Shown here in pieces: positions 37,070-48,179 of a stretch of DNA of 64,000 nucleotides (the stretch's first letter is position 1; the number at the start of each line of letters is the position of its first letter). This DNA comes from Blastomyces gilchristii SLH14081. Lineage: Eukaryota; Ascomycota; Eurotiomycetes; Onygenales; Ajellomycetaceae. The stretch spans positions 1,377,720 through 1,441,719 of the forward strand of contig NW_003101668.1 of NCBI RefSeq assembly GCF_000003855.2, given 5' to 3'. The notes beneath the pieces are model-generated. The model made no database searches. It was not told where the DNA came from and saw only the letters and a list, made by a program, of their open reading frames with translations. Both the position numbers and the translations under genes were made by a program.

Positions 37070-38303
37070 TTTTCTTCTCTTCATATTCAGATAATTCTGA
37101 ATTTAGTCATTTTCTTATAGCTGCTTGAGTTTCTGATAGAAAGTCTATTAAGTATTTAATTCCTATCTCTGTTGAGAATAAGAATCTCATATTTAATTGA
37201 TTTAGATCATACTTTTCTTTGAATCTGACTCTGAGACTATTGTATAATGTATAGTGTATTATAATATACTCAGAATTCTCATTTGCATTGCAGAATGAGC
37301 ATTCTATTAAGTCAAATCTATTATCAAATCTTTGTATATAAGACTTGAAATAGTCATGTTCTAGTTTGAGCTGTATTATAGATGAGAATATTTTCTTTTT
37401 ACATTTAATTGAACAAGATTTTCACTTGAGTTTTGTTTCAAATCTTGAATAATGTATACTCTTCTTTTATTTCTGCCAGCTTTCATTTCACTTATCTAAA
37501 TAAGATTCTATTATTTTTCTCTTTATAAAAGATCAGAATATAATTTTTTGAATAGATCTGCTTAATTCTGCACTCTTTTTTACAGCTGAATCAGTCAATT
37601 CATTGTCATGAATATTCATATAAGTAGGAACTCAGTGTAGATGAATTATCAGCTTTGATATTCTTCTCTTTTGAATTTTCAAAACAGGGTTTAAGATCAG
37701 TTTAAGATTTATTTGATTATTATAAATCTGACTATTTCTAAGTCTTTTTAAAGCAGCTTGACTATTAGAGAATATTCATATCTCTTTCAAACTATTTCCT
37801 CTTTTATAAGATTTTATTTCAATGAGTTTAAAAGCTTTCACTATTATAAATAATTCAGTATCAAAGACTTCAGATTCACAGTCTAGATTTCAGAAATCTG
37901 AGATAAAATTGATATTATCTTCAGTATAAGCAATGTCTGTGTCTAATCTATTCAAATTCTCATTTTTTGAGTCATCTGAATAAATCAGAATAGAGTCTTT
38001 TATATTGATTATAGAAATTCTCTTCAAATACTGTTCATATTCTTTCTCTTTTAATAGTTCACTTATTTATAAGTCTATAAGAGATTTAAGCTTTTCTCTT
38101 CAAAGAGATAACTTCTCATGATTAACTTTTTCAATATTTAAAGAAGAAAATTGATTTTTAATCAGAGAGCATAGTCTGTACAGTTGAGAAGACATTTTCT
38201 TTAAAGAATTATTTTCATTTCAATCAAGAAATCTATTCCAATTCAGTTCATTTTCAGAGTTAATTGATGAAAATGAAGAAGAGACTCTTTCTCTGATTAT
38301 ATA
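37070..38303 (-). pseudogene. LINE ORF2 C-terminal part in composite 2 (decayed)
   Basis: On the - strand the RNase H domain is visible. The first catalytic box reads ILIYSDDSKNE (37970-38000) and the Glu box reads DTELF (37846-37862), as in TDGS and DAELxAI of RNase H-bearing LINEs. The frame continues to the CX2C...H...C region and ends near 37070. The 3' UTR then runs to the tail at 36686 and contains the conserved hairpin at 36743-36765. The 5' truncation removes the endonuclease and RT. Confidence 0.65.
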
Positions 38304-39053
38304 ACTACAGGCACTAGTCACCCGCAGGATGTATCTTAAGCTAATTACATTTAATCCTCTATAATTAATCAATCATCATGTTCATTCTCTCAGGCCAGTC
38401 ACTAATTTCCAGGGACATTAGCTAGTGACTGTCATCACTCACTTGATGATATACACACCAAGCTTTCAGTTGCTGATCTCAGCCTCATTAGATGCTCATA
38501 GGCCTATCAATTAGCTGTCATGACCTCACTCTGTGTTAGAGACTAATCATAGACTTGATGACTGCAGTTCTCTCTGTCAGTATTAGAGCTTGATAGAGAG
38601 CTTACAGGCTCTAGTCTATCAGAGTGCTCTGTCTAGAGTCTAGATACACATCTAGACCTACTAGTTAAGTGATTTTCAAAATCATTCTCTATATTTGAGG
38701 GGGAGCTAGGCTCTGATGACAGCTCTAGTTAGAGACTCACTTAAGTAGTGTATAATCACTACATTAGGCTTGACTCTATATTGTTAAAACCTTGACAGAT
38801 GCATAGTAGAATAGTGAGACATTGACATCTCATATCAGCTCTGATGAGTGTTTGCAGAATCTCACTTAACTAGTAGCTTGGCTTGCAGTAGAGAGTTCTA
38901 CCCTGCATCAAGCCTTACTAATTAAACTCAGTCTCTATTATATGAGGGCTTTCATGGGTAAGAAGTGACAGATGCCAGCGGTGGGATTTGAACTCACACA
39001 TCTCTAATGTGTACAGCCTTGATTACCAGTCTTATTAACTGGGCCACACTGGC
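38304..39053 (-). repeat. tRNA-headed 750-nt RNA copy fused to LINE, copy 2
   Basis: The better-preserved copy. On the - strand the head folds with a 7-bp acceptor-like stem (GCCAGTG with CGCTGGC), a D-arm-like GCCCAGTTAATAAGA segment, a variable-arm-like hairpin ACACAT...ATGTGT and a T-arm with B box GTTCAAATC. This resembles a class-II (Leu/Ser-type) tRNA. The body beyond has no ORF. It starts and ends at the same points as copy 1 (750 and 752 bp). Confidence 0.7.
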
Positions 39054-40813
39054 TCTGTAAACTCACTGAATGACAGATATAATAATCTGAGTTCTTAAGT
39101 CACTTTCATTTTACAATATACTATCATTCTGATAGTCAGAACTTGATGACAGATGCTCTCTCATGACAAGAGCAAGATATATCATCTGATGTAATGAATA
39201 CTCACTGAATGAACTGAGAGCATCAGCTCTTGAATTTAAAAATACTAGTTGATCAAGATGAAACAGCTCATGACACTATATATACTTCTTCAATTAGAAC
39301 TGTTACTGATATCTCAACTTCTCTTAAATCTATATTAGATAAGCTATAATATACAGCAGCTTAAACTGATGAACTTTTTTAAGCACTCACTGAAGTAGTA
39401 TAATAAGAAGTACTCTGATTTCTCTCAGAACTATGTATAAGAATTAACATCTCAGAATATTCAATTAATGATAATAACACTCTATAATTTCATGAACAAT
39501 GCTGAGTCTCTCACTCTAAACTCTTACACATCTGAATAATGTAAGAGATGCATGATTCATATATAACTGATTATTCAGACTGTGAATAACTGTATAGAAT
39601 GATCTTCTGAGAGTTCTATTAATCTGAGATATTAAACAGTATCAGATACTTCATCTGAAACTGCAACTACTGTTCTTCTATTATCTTATAAAAGAACTGT
39701 AGAAAAGATCTACTAAAACTACTCAATATCTCTAATAGTATCTGATAAGATGTAGTGATTGACTTCACTATTAATCTATCTAAGAGTAAGAGTTGTAGAA
39801 ACATTCTGATTATCATTGATTAACTAAGTACAGATGTAATATTAAAACCTTGTAATAAGATAAATACTGAATAAGTCACTGAAGCCTTCTTACAGAGTTC
39901 ATTCTATCAGATACATGAATTACTGAGATCTATAGTATTAAATTAAGATTATCAATTTATAAGTACTCTCTGAATAAGAATCTGTCAAGTTCTCAAGATT
40001 ATATACTGTCTGTCAACTGTCTATCACTCTGAGACTGATAATGCATCAGAATGAACAATTCAGTTTGTAAAGAATTATCTTCATAAGTTCTGTAATCATT
40101 TATAAGATGATTGATATGATCTGCTTCTACACACAGAGATTGCCATCAATGAATAAGATGCTATTTCAACAGATATAAGCCTGTTCTTTCTTATATACAG
40201 TTATCACATGAAGATGTTAAATCTTCTAGAGATCACACAGTTCACACTGAACCTCTGCAGTCTGATTCAGATTATCAATAATATAATAATAAAGCTCTGA
40301 GATATCTGTGACTCAGCAGAGACCTTCATAGCAACTGTAAAACAAGATTAAGAGAATCAAATCAATGTTCACTGAGACCTCACTAAATAATATAAGATAG
40401 AAGACTTGATGTGATTGAATCTTAAGAATATACAAATCATATGTTCATCTTATACACTGAATTATCATCATATTAACTATAAAGTGATAGAAGTTCTAGA
40501 CAGTCATAATTATCATCTTAATATATCATCAGAAATTCATGATATCTTTTATATAAGCTTACTTTATTATACTGCTACTGACCTGTTTCTCTCTTAACTG
40601 ACTTCTGATTAACAATTATCAGAGATCATAGAAGAAGATAATAAACTTGAGTAAGAGATTAAAGATATTCTTAATAAGAGACTCTGCAGTCACAGCTGAT
40701 AATATCTTATAAAATAAGTCAGCTATGATTAACTGATCTGAACTCTGAGTTCTGTATTATCTGAAACAGCAGTTCTTGACTGATGAGAACTGCTTCTGAA
40801 AGAGAGAGACTAA

Positions 40814-41085
40814 TATAACAGACTGTGTCTGATCAATTCTATAGACTATTTCATTACACTTCATAGATTCTTCTGCTTCATTCTTGAATATAAAAACTTT
40901 AATTGTTTTTGAAAAACAACGCAATCCTTCCTTTTCGGGGAACAGCTTAACTCTGACGTCGCTGGGCTGATCACAACCTCCAAGCCCAATCACCCGGCCG
41001 CCAAAGAAGCTGTTTGAATTAATGCAGGGAAGAACGTGAAGCGTCAAAACGTAACATCGATTCCAACAGCTCCGATTGCCAACAG
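40814..41085 (+). other. Broken LTR start followed by GC-richer sequence of unknown origin
   Basis: 40814-40880 is a decayed start of a family-A LTR (TATAACAGACTG for TGTGGCGGGCTG). From about 40895 the composition changes to near-balanced GC with several CpGs, up to the gap. It matches no other part of the window. It may be another locus joined by mis-assembly or an unmutated insertion. Confidence 0.6.
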
Positions 41086-41185
41086 NNNNNNNNNNNNNNN
41101 NNNNNNNNNNNNNNNNNNNNNNNNNNNNNNNNNNNNNNNNNNNNNNNNNNNNNNNNNNNNNNNNNNNNNNNNNNNNNNNNNNNNN
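41086..41185. other. Assembly gap (100 N)
   Basis: Exactly 100 Ns, the usual placeholder for a gap of unknown size. It lies in the rearranged 3' end of A2, so the join may not be contiguous in the genome. Confidence 0.95.
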
Positions 41186-41247
41186 TCTCGTCATTCGGAT
41201 CCTCAACACCCACTACCCCCCCAAGGTACATCCGAATCCCAGAGAAG

Positions 41248-41706
41248 CGGAACTCTTTCAGAAGCAGTTCTTATCAGTCAAGAATAACTGTTTCAGATAA
41301 CACAGAACTCAGAGTTCAGATCAGTTGATCATAGCTAACTCATTTCACAAGATATTATTAGTCACAGCTGTGAGATCTCTTATTGAGAATATCTTCAATC
41401 TCTCACTTAAGTTCATTGTCTTCTTCTATGATCCCTGATGATTGCCAATCAGAAGTCAGTTGAGAGAGGAACAGATCAGTGGCAGCGCGGCAGAGCAAGC
41501 TCATATAACATCATGAATCTCTGATGGTGTGTCCAGATGGTAATTATGACTGCCTAGGACTTCTATCACTTTATATTTGGCATGGCGGTAATCCAGCGTA
41601 CGAGATGGACGTGTGGTTCGTATGTTCTTAAGATTCAACCACACCAAGTCTCCTATCTTATATTGTTCGGCGGGGTCTCGGTGGACATTGATTTGGTTCT
41701 CTTGAT
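41248..41706 (-). repeat. Inverted copy of family-A pol 3' end, progressively less mutated
   Basis: This stretch is the reverse complement of the A2 integrase/chromodomain end (about 40344-40803). At 41706/41707 it switches back to direct orientation and runs into the polypurine tract and 3' LTR. On the - strand the integrase C-terminal block is readable without repair (DLVWLNLKNIRTTRPSRTL). Mutation load is high near 41300 and very low near 41600. Confidence 0.8.
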
Positions 41707-41739
41707 CGATGGGAACTGCTTCTGGAAGGGGGGGGCTAA

Positions 41740-42047
41740 TGTGGCGGGCTGCGCCCGATCAATCCTATAGACTATTCCGTTACACGCCATAGATTCTTCC
41801 GCTCCATTCTCGAACGCGTACACTCCGATTCTCGGCCATCCTCGATCACCGATCCTCGGCCGCCACGAACGCGTATAGATTCTTCCGCCCCGAAGCTCCA
41901 CTGCATACACCACTACATACATGTATAAATATCCACTCTGATCACTGATTCCCACACTTTCTCTTTCTTTTCTTCTCTAACATTTTTCTCTTTGTTATAT
42001 AAGACCTATCAATATCATACCAATCTATTCGGCGTAGGCCCCTTACA
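41740..42047 (+). repeat. 3' LTR of Gypsy A2, weakly mutated
   Basis: 308-bp LTR rich in CpG and CpC, directly preceded by a polypurine tract (GGAAGGGGGGGGCTAA at 41724-41739). It is the best reference for the unmutated family-A LTR. Compared with 33167-33474 it shows C-to-T changes such as CCG to CTG and CGCC to CTTC. Confidence 0.92.
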
Positions 42048-42351
42048 GATATGACTGATTTATTTATTTATTAAATATTATGAAATTATTATTATTATTT
42101 AGAAGAGATACAAATCACATTAGTAATATTTCAAATCTGTGATATTTAAATTATTAGTCAATCTATTCAAAATTAACAGTAGTATTATTAAAAAGTATTA
42201 TCAAAAAGCAATATTAAAAAGTGTTATCAAAAAATATTATCTTTTACAGAGTGAATATAAAAGTTACTGAAGTAATTACTTTCATCTCATTCTTATCTTA
42301 AAAATTAGCTATCTTATTATTCTTCATCTCAATGTTATGATTCTTTATTAG

Positions 42352-42727
42352 TTCCCCGGTGGCCGAATGGTTAATGCGGCCACCCGGTAGCGCCTTGGCG
42401 TGGGAAACCAAGGCGCGTGGGTTCGAAACCCGCAGGGGATACATTAAATCCGGAACTCAAGCACCTCAGGTTTCTAATAAATACAGAGGTGTACAAATCG
42501 CTCCAATGAATCGCTCTATGTTCCTGGGCTGGGAAGTTATTATCGCATGTATCTAATTGTCACTCCTTTGTATTTTCCTATGTTCTTGTTATCTTGGCGT
42601 GGTCTCAACACCTGTATTTTCTCCTGTATAACCAACACTTGACCTGTATTTAACATCACGCAAGGACTCATCATAAGCTCCGCTTGCATATGAGTATAAT
42701 GGAAGAATAATAATAATAATAATAATA
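42352..42727 (+). mobile_element. tRNA-derived SINE, copy d, well preserved
   Basis: 376-bp SINE with CpG-rich, apparently little-mutated sequence. A box TGGCCGAATGG is at 42360-42370, B box GGTTCGAAACC at 42420-42430, and a 9-bp hairpin GCGCCTTGG/CCAAGGCGC lies between them. The body is without ORF and there is an (AAT)n tail. The duplication ATTCTTTATTAG is at 42340-42351 and 42728-42739. The head has a T-arm stem and a partial acceptor stem but no clean anticodon arm, so it is a SINE head and not a tRNA gene. Pol III transcription from the internal promoter is expected. Confidence 0.92.
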
Positions 42728-44472
42728 ATTCTTTATTAGTATTTATATTATAAGTTGAATTATATAAGTAATGCAGAGAATATAATCTTATTTATTATTT
42801 TAGAACTACAAAGTCAATTTTTACTTTAAGCTCTTTATCATAGTGTAGTTATTTACAGTATTATCAGTTATAATTGTAAGAAGACTGAGACTAATATTTT
42901 AATAGTTATTTTTAATCACAGTCATTAATATCTCTGTTATATAATTCTCAGTATAACTACTGATCAATGATTTAAATTCAATTAATATCTCTTAATAAGT
43001 TCAGTTCTCATTAATATAATGACATATAACTCTTATAAATGTAAGATTGTTTATACTAGTTTATACATTCACTGTGAGAGACACTCTTTGATGATTCTTC
43101 AACTCTGATTCTAGATATTATATATTAACTTTGTAATGTATCTCAAGATTGAACTGAAGACAGAATCAATGTGAAATATAAAGATTTGAATTAAGTATTT
43201 AAAGAAGTATTCAGAATTCAGAGTGTTTAATTAATTAAAGAGAAAGATTCAGAGATATATATATATAAAGCAATTATTCACAGAAGTTATTAGATAAGAG
43301 TTATAAAATCAGAGTACTGATATATAATTATTTTTACATAATTTTCTTCAAATTAGAAAGTTAGTGTTATTAAAAATCATTATCTGATAGAATAACTTAT
43401 CAGCTCAGTAGTAATTTTCTAATTATTTTTCTTTTATTATCTATATTCAGATGACTTCAGATGTCAGAAAATTTCTTTAAAGTTATAATTAGTTTATGAT
43501 GAATGTTTCTGAATGAAGTTATAGTAATTATAACAGAGAGATGACTCTTTAGTAATCTATAATACAATCTATTAATAATTATTTCATAGTTTATCTTGAT
43601 ATTTATATTGAGTTTTTCATAAATTTTATAATCTGAAATCAGATGTGAAGAATGAAATGATTATTTATTATAATTAAAAGAGAGTATTCTGTATTGAATT
43701 GTAAATAATATAGATTTTATAATTCACAGTGATTTCTTGAAGAGTGTATAAATCTTTAATAGAAGTGAAAGAAGTGAAAGAAGTGAATTCAGAAGATATA
43801 ATAAAGATTTAAGAAAGATAATAATTTATTTTCAATAACTGATCACTGATATGTATAAGAAGAATTATTATAAGAGAAAATAATATTCTTTTTTAACTTA
43901 GTTATAATTTTAGTATTAACTTAGATTGAATATTATTAATATATAAAAGTAAATAAATAATCTTGATTAATCTCTATTATATTTCTTGAAATATATTAAT
44001 ATTATAAAAGAGAGTATTATCAAATTATATTATCAGATAATATTATTAAAAATATATTACTATTATAAATATCAATATTGAAAAAATGTTAATACATATA
44101 CATTATAGTGATTTATGAATCATGATAGTTAAATATATATATATATATTATTTCTGATATTGATTACAACTTGCACAATAATTTTCAAAAACTCAAAATT
44201 AATTTCAATTATTAATAGTTATAAACTTATAATTAACTAAGAAAAAAACTTTTTCTACTTATTATCTTTCTTCTCTTTCTCATTCTTCTTATTATTCTTT
44301 ATAATTCACTTCTCATTCTTTTTCTTCTTCTTCTCCTTCTCATCTGAGATGATAATTATCTCAAAATCTCTTTTCACTGTCTTCTCAGAGAAGGGTTTAT
44401 ACTGCTCTCTCTTAACTAGATTAATCTGTGTCTCAAAATCTCACATTTTCTGATCTGCTGTCTTAGGTTTCA

Positions 44473-45005
44473 TGTAACATGACGGAACCGAAGCGGTGGC
44501 TAGTCAGCGGTGTCATGTAGAGATAGTTGTTTGAGAAGCTGTATAAGTGAGCTTGACTATCTTGTTTGAATAGCGAGCTCATAGGCTACAGAGTTATTGC
44601 AAGAATATCACAATATAATACTTAGTATACTAAGAAGATTATATAAGGCACACAGTAACTCTCATATATATTTCAGTAGAAGAAAAAACAAATCAATGAT
44701 CTCTTTTATAAGAAGCCAGCATCTAGCTATTCTATATAGATAATGAACAGATACTCTTCTCTTATTTCATGAGTGAGAATAGCTGAAGTAATACCTCAGC
44801 AGCATCTCACTGCTAAGAAAAAGTAATCTGCTAATCTTGTATAGAAGCAGAGTTCTTATATTCATTAATCAGATCTTTCTATAATATATCTGAATAATAT
44901 CATAGAGTAATTGAAAACCAGTTCAGATAGAATGAAATCATCTGTATAAAAGCAATAAGCTGTGTGAAACTGCAACAGAGTCTTGACATAGCTGAGAGTA
45001 TGACA
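44473..45005 (-). repeat. 3' LTR of Gypsy D
   Basis: 533 bp. On the - strand it ends GGTTCCGTCATGTTACA. Here the end (44473-44530) is the less mutated part and the start is heavily mutated, the reverse of the partner LTR. Confidence 0.9.
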
Positions 45006-46780
45006 ATGCTCTTCTCTTTAAGAGTATAGTCTCAATACTCTTAAGATTATCAGATTAGGAATTATCTTTGTTGTATAGTAATAATTACTAATCAATTTAA
45101 CAGTGTGTGTACTGTGTATAATATAAAGAAATAGATGAGTTTTTCTGCTGACTGTATAAATCTTTCTTTCTCATCTTCATTCAAATCAACTGCATGATAA
45201 GTAGGTTTCTTATATATCAATTTAAAATGTGAAAAACATAGTTAATAAGTGACTTACAGATCTCTTAACATATTTCATTCTATATATGAAATTCTCTGCA
45301 AAAGTGATATATTTTAGAGATAAAGCTAACAGTAGTGACAGAATTTTTTGAAAAAATCTCTCTCTTCTATGAAACATTTTTCTTTCCTCTCTCTCAATTG
45401 TAACAGTGAGTGCATGAGAGTATCATTCTTAAAGAATAATAAAGAGCTTATTCTGACATTTTCTAGTGAATAAATATCTTTGTGATGTGACTGCAGTCTT
45501 CATGACTGTCAAGAAAGCTTGATTGAAGGTGAAGACAGTGATGTCAATGAGTTGTGAGAGCACTGCTTTTATTATCACATCTTCTTCTACTTCTCTTACA
45601 GCTGTGATGATAGTTGCTATGCATTGCAGTGAGATGTCATCTCTTCTGCTGATCAGTTCATCTGTGTTCAGTCTGTTTCCTGCTCTCTCTGCCGCTGTTG
45701 TGACACCGCCCCCCCTCTCAATCAACATGATGATGTATGATCCTGTGTGATCATTCAGAGAGAACTCTGAAAAGAGCTTGATTTCAGAGACAGTGGCTTC
45801 AAGAAGCTCAATCTGTAGTTCCTCTTCTGTGACACACTCAAGCCCTGCTTGAAATACTGCTGAGTTGAGTCTGCAGAGTCCTGCAGTTTCTTTATCTTCT
45901 CTCTGTGAAAAGGCTCTGATACAGTCTCTGACTAGTACTGTCACTTATCTACACTGCACTAAGCAGCTGAAGAAGAGAGAGATTTTATATATCTATTTCT
46001 TCTCTCACATCTGTTATTTTCAATATATCTGTAACAATAACTTCTATCTCTCTGTAAGTATTATCTCACAGAAAGATGTTGTGTCAGCTCTAACTAGAAG
46101 TCTAGATGCTCAAGTAGTACAGAGTGAGAGTCTCAGAGCTTTAAGTGTTAACAGATTTTATCAAGACTGAGAAGATCTCTCTTACTTATCTGCAAAAGAA
46201 GATGAAAGTGTGAATCTCTGAGTTGAAAAAACATCTCAGAATAACTGATCTCAAGAAGAAATCAGCTGACACTGCTGTTAAAAGTGTTACAGAGATTAAT
46301 CACTAATTGAAGAGAATCTTGCTTTAATTAAAGCAGATAACTGAGATACTTTATAAATTAATAAGTTGATACTTCAAGTATCTCTTATGCTCTTCTACAG
46401 CATGCTCTTCTGTGATACTGCAGTGCTAACTTCTCAGCAGACACAGATGCTAATACTGAAGACTTTAACAGTGAAGAATAAGTTTAATGAGAGTATAATT
46501 ATTGATAAGTAGACTCTGATTCTTCTGTTTACTTTTTCAGTAGACTGTAGCTCTATTAGAATAGCAGTAATCTGTAGATTGATAATATTAATCTTTTTAT
46601 TAATTTTCAATATCTCTTTTCTCTAACTGCTTCAGGAATTTTACACTTGTATAGTCTTATTAAACTTCTAAAAAACTCTTTAAGAGAAAATAGAAGAAGA
46701 GTGCTACAGAGTCTACAAAATTCCAGCTCACTGCTGTGAGATCATCTCTAAAAAATTCTTTGAGAAAAATAAGAAGTCTT
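45006..46780. other. Gypsy D post-pol region, open on both strands
   Basis: Between pol and the 3' LTR. On the pol strand, 45944-45429 is an uninterrupted 171-codon frame (begins MTVLVRDCIRAF), remarkable in so damaged an element. On the opposite strand, 45523-46170 is open except for one TGA. It contains a GTAAGT...CACAG intron-like segment near 46055-46078, and 46155-46330 reads as a charged, coiled-coil-like sequence (DLKKKSADTAVKSVTEI). I cannot decide which strand is coding. By analogy with family B, an antisense gene is possible. 45006-45428 shows nothing convincing. Confidence 0.35.
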
Positions 46781-48179
46781 AAGTAATATTTCTTACTCAA
46801 CATCTCTGATGTGTAATAGAGTGATCTCTACTAGTTATCTCATAGCTTACAATCTCTTTCTCAGTATTTTTCAAATGCTTAAGTAATTCTCATGAATTCT
46901 CTGACAATGAATAATCTTCTTATTTAACAAGATATTGAAGCTTGCTGTAATATATTCACTTATTCAATATTTTCTTCACAAGATATTTGATATCACTCTT
47001 AATCTTAATATTATTCAGTCAAGGCAGCTCTGCTCTGAGATATTACTTATAGAGCTTTAAATAGAAAATGTGAAAAATAGAATGAATTGATTTCAATTCT
47101 GTGAATAATTTCAACTTATATATCTGTTTACTTATCACTCTTGTTACTGAGAAAGATTCTAGTCATCACTCACTGAGCTTCTTACACAGTCTTATTATCT
47201 TGATATTCTTTGCTGAAAGTAGAACTTGATTCTCTATCAAGAACTTTATCAGAAGATGTTTTCAATTATAGTATTTCATCTATCACTTCTGAGTGCAGTG
47301 AATGCTTTTTACTGTCTTCTCATGAATTTTATTCAAAAGTTTCAATCTTGCTTTTACTTCTAATACTGAGAGAAACTCTGTTCTCTGTATCTATTTAACA
47401 TTCTGACTGCTTATCTCTCTCTTTGAAATGTCATTCACAATGTCACTGAATAATGAAGAATTATATTCATAATAAGCATAGAAAGAAGATATCTTTAAGA
47501 TTGCATTCTTTACATTGTTCTATACAAATTCAGTGATCAGAAGATATTTAAGCTAATTATTCTGATAATATGAATAGAACACTTAAAGATACTGTTCTAG
47601 TGTCTGATTCTGATATTCAGTCTGATCATCTGTCTGCAGATGAAAAGCAGTACTGAGAAGATATCTTATTATAAGATGATAGTAAAAAGCTGATCAGTAC
47701 TTGCTGATGAAGAGGAATTCTCAATCTATTATTAATAATTTCAGAGCACTGTGATTATAAATAATGATATCTAAAAACAGGTCAGTCAATTCAAAGGCTT
47801 TAATCTTTTTATAAGTAGAAATATATCTGATCATCTTTATAAAGCAGTTAACAATGATCAAAATTAAGTCATAATCTTTGACTCTTATTAATTTCAGCAG
47901 ATCAACTATGAAATTCATCAATAGATTCTGTCATGAGCTCTTTAAAACAGGCAGTGATATTAACTCACTGTATTACTTATACTGTGAGATCTTTATTCTT
48001 TGATAGATATTATAAGTCTTAATATACTCTTTAATATCTGTCTGAAGCTTGTTTCAAATGTATTTATATTTTAGAAGCTTCTCAGTCTTCTCTAACCTGA
48101 AGTGCTCTACATGAAGATTATAAGTTGTGTCCTGGTCTTTTATAAAGAGAAAAATAAAAGAATCTTGTTTAGACAAGTG

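Larger units (their letters stand above)
36686..39053 (-). mobile_element. Chimeric LINE insertion 2 (tRNA-headed RNA fused to truncated LINE)
   Basis: 2,368-bp composite on the - strand: tRNA-headed body (39053-38304), LINE from a truncation at 38303 to the 3' UTR, and an (ATT)n tail at the left end. A single 14-bp duplication TCTGTAAACTCACT flanks the whole unit (36672-36685 and 39054-39067). A3 supplies the empty site near 20800-20825. The body has the same ends as copy 1, but the LINE breakpoint is about 350 bp further 3', so the two arose by separate events. Confidence 0.9.
34860..40795 (+). pseudogene. Gypsy A2 pol (decayed, split by a chimeric LINE)
   Basis: Protease lies near 34890-35090. 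RT is at about 35570-36010, with a YLDD-like box near 35985. RNase H starts at 36350; 36365-36598 is an open 77-codon stretch with ADFSDYVTEEA and AEYNYDIYDKELL, the D and E boxes of RNase H. The LINE composite is inserted at 36686. RNase H resumes at 39068, with integrase at about 39560-40590 and an open C-terminal block at 40415-40597. A chromodomain-like end is at about 40620-40790. Frames are interrupted by transition stops. Domain content matches A3. Confidence 0.72.
33167..42047 (+). mobile_element. Gypsy LTR retrotransposon A2 with chimeric LINE inside and rearranged 3' end
   Basis: Family-A element on the + strand bounded by 308-bp LTRs and the 5-bp duplication GATAT (33162-33166 and 42048-42052). 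X1 has the empty site (complement of about 12065-12110). It contains gag and pol, a chimeric LINE in RNase H (36686-39053) and a disturbed 3' end. There, a decayed 3' LTR start at 40814 is followed by a GC-richer stretch with a 100-N gap, an inverted copy of the pol end (41248-41706) and then the real polypurine tract and LTR. Confidence 0.88.
24600..44467 (-). pseudogene. hAT transposase of X2 (decayed, split by C, A2 and a SINE)
   Basis: Reading from right to left, transposase pieces lie at 44200-42728, 42339-42053, 33166-32282 and 25035-24600, in the order of X1 (10300-13800). The AEYYTIAALLD block appears in complement at about 32722-32760, and the TDN / NNCTMM region at about 42830-42880. 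Removing the inserted elements restores a continuous frame order, although stops abound. This copy provides the transposase region that the assembly gap hides in X1. Confidence 0.65.

Noticed and set aside
40757..41300. ORFs across the second gap
   Set aside because: They are translations through Ns and through an inverted repeat; no protein-like block is shared with another copy.
41582..41955. ORFs of 62 and 100 residues overlapping the A2 3' LTR
   Set aside because: They are antisense or LTR shadows of the integrase end and LTR; they start or stop inside known non-coding LTR sequence.
42352..42441. A tRNA gene
   Set aside because: A and B boxes are present, but no clean cloverleaf or anticodon arm forms, and the sequence continues into a repeated body with an AAT tail and target duplications; it is the SINE head.
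42359..42556. 65-residue ORF at the SINE head
   Set aside because: It begins in the A box and runs through the tRNA-like region; an artefact of a mildly mutated non-coding element.
44473..45005. A stand-alone repeat unrelated to LTRs
   Set aside because: It has a partner at 52610-53143, TG...CA ends and the TTTCA duplication, so it is the 3' LTR of D.
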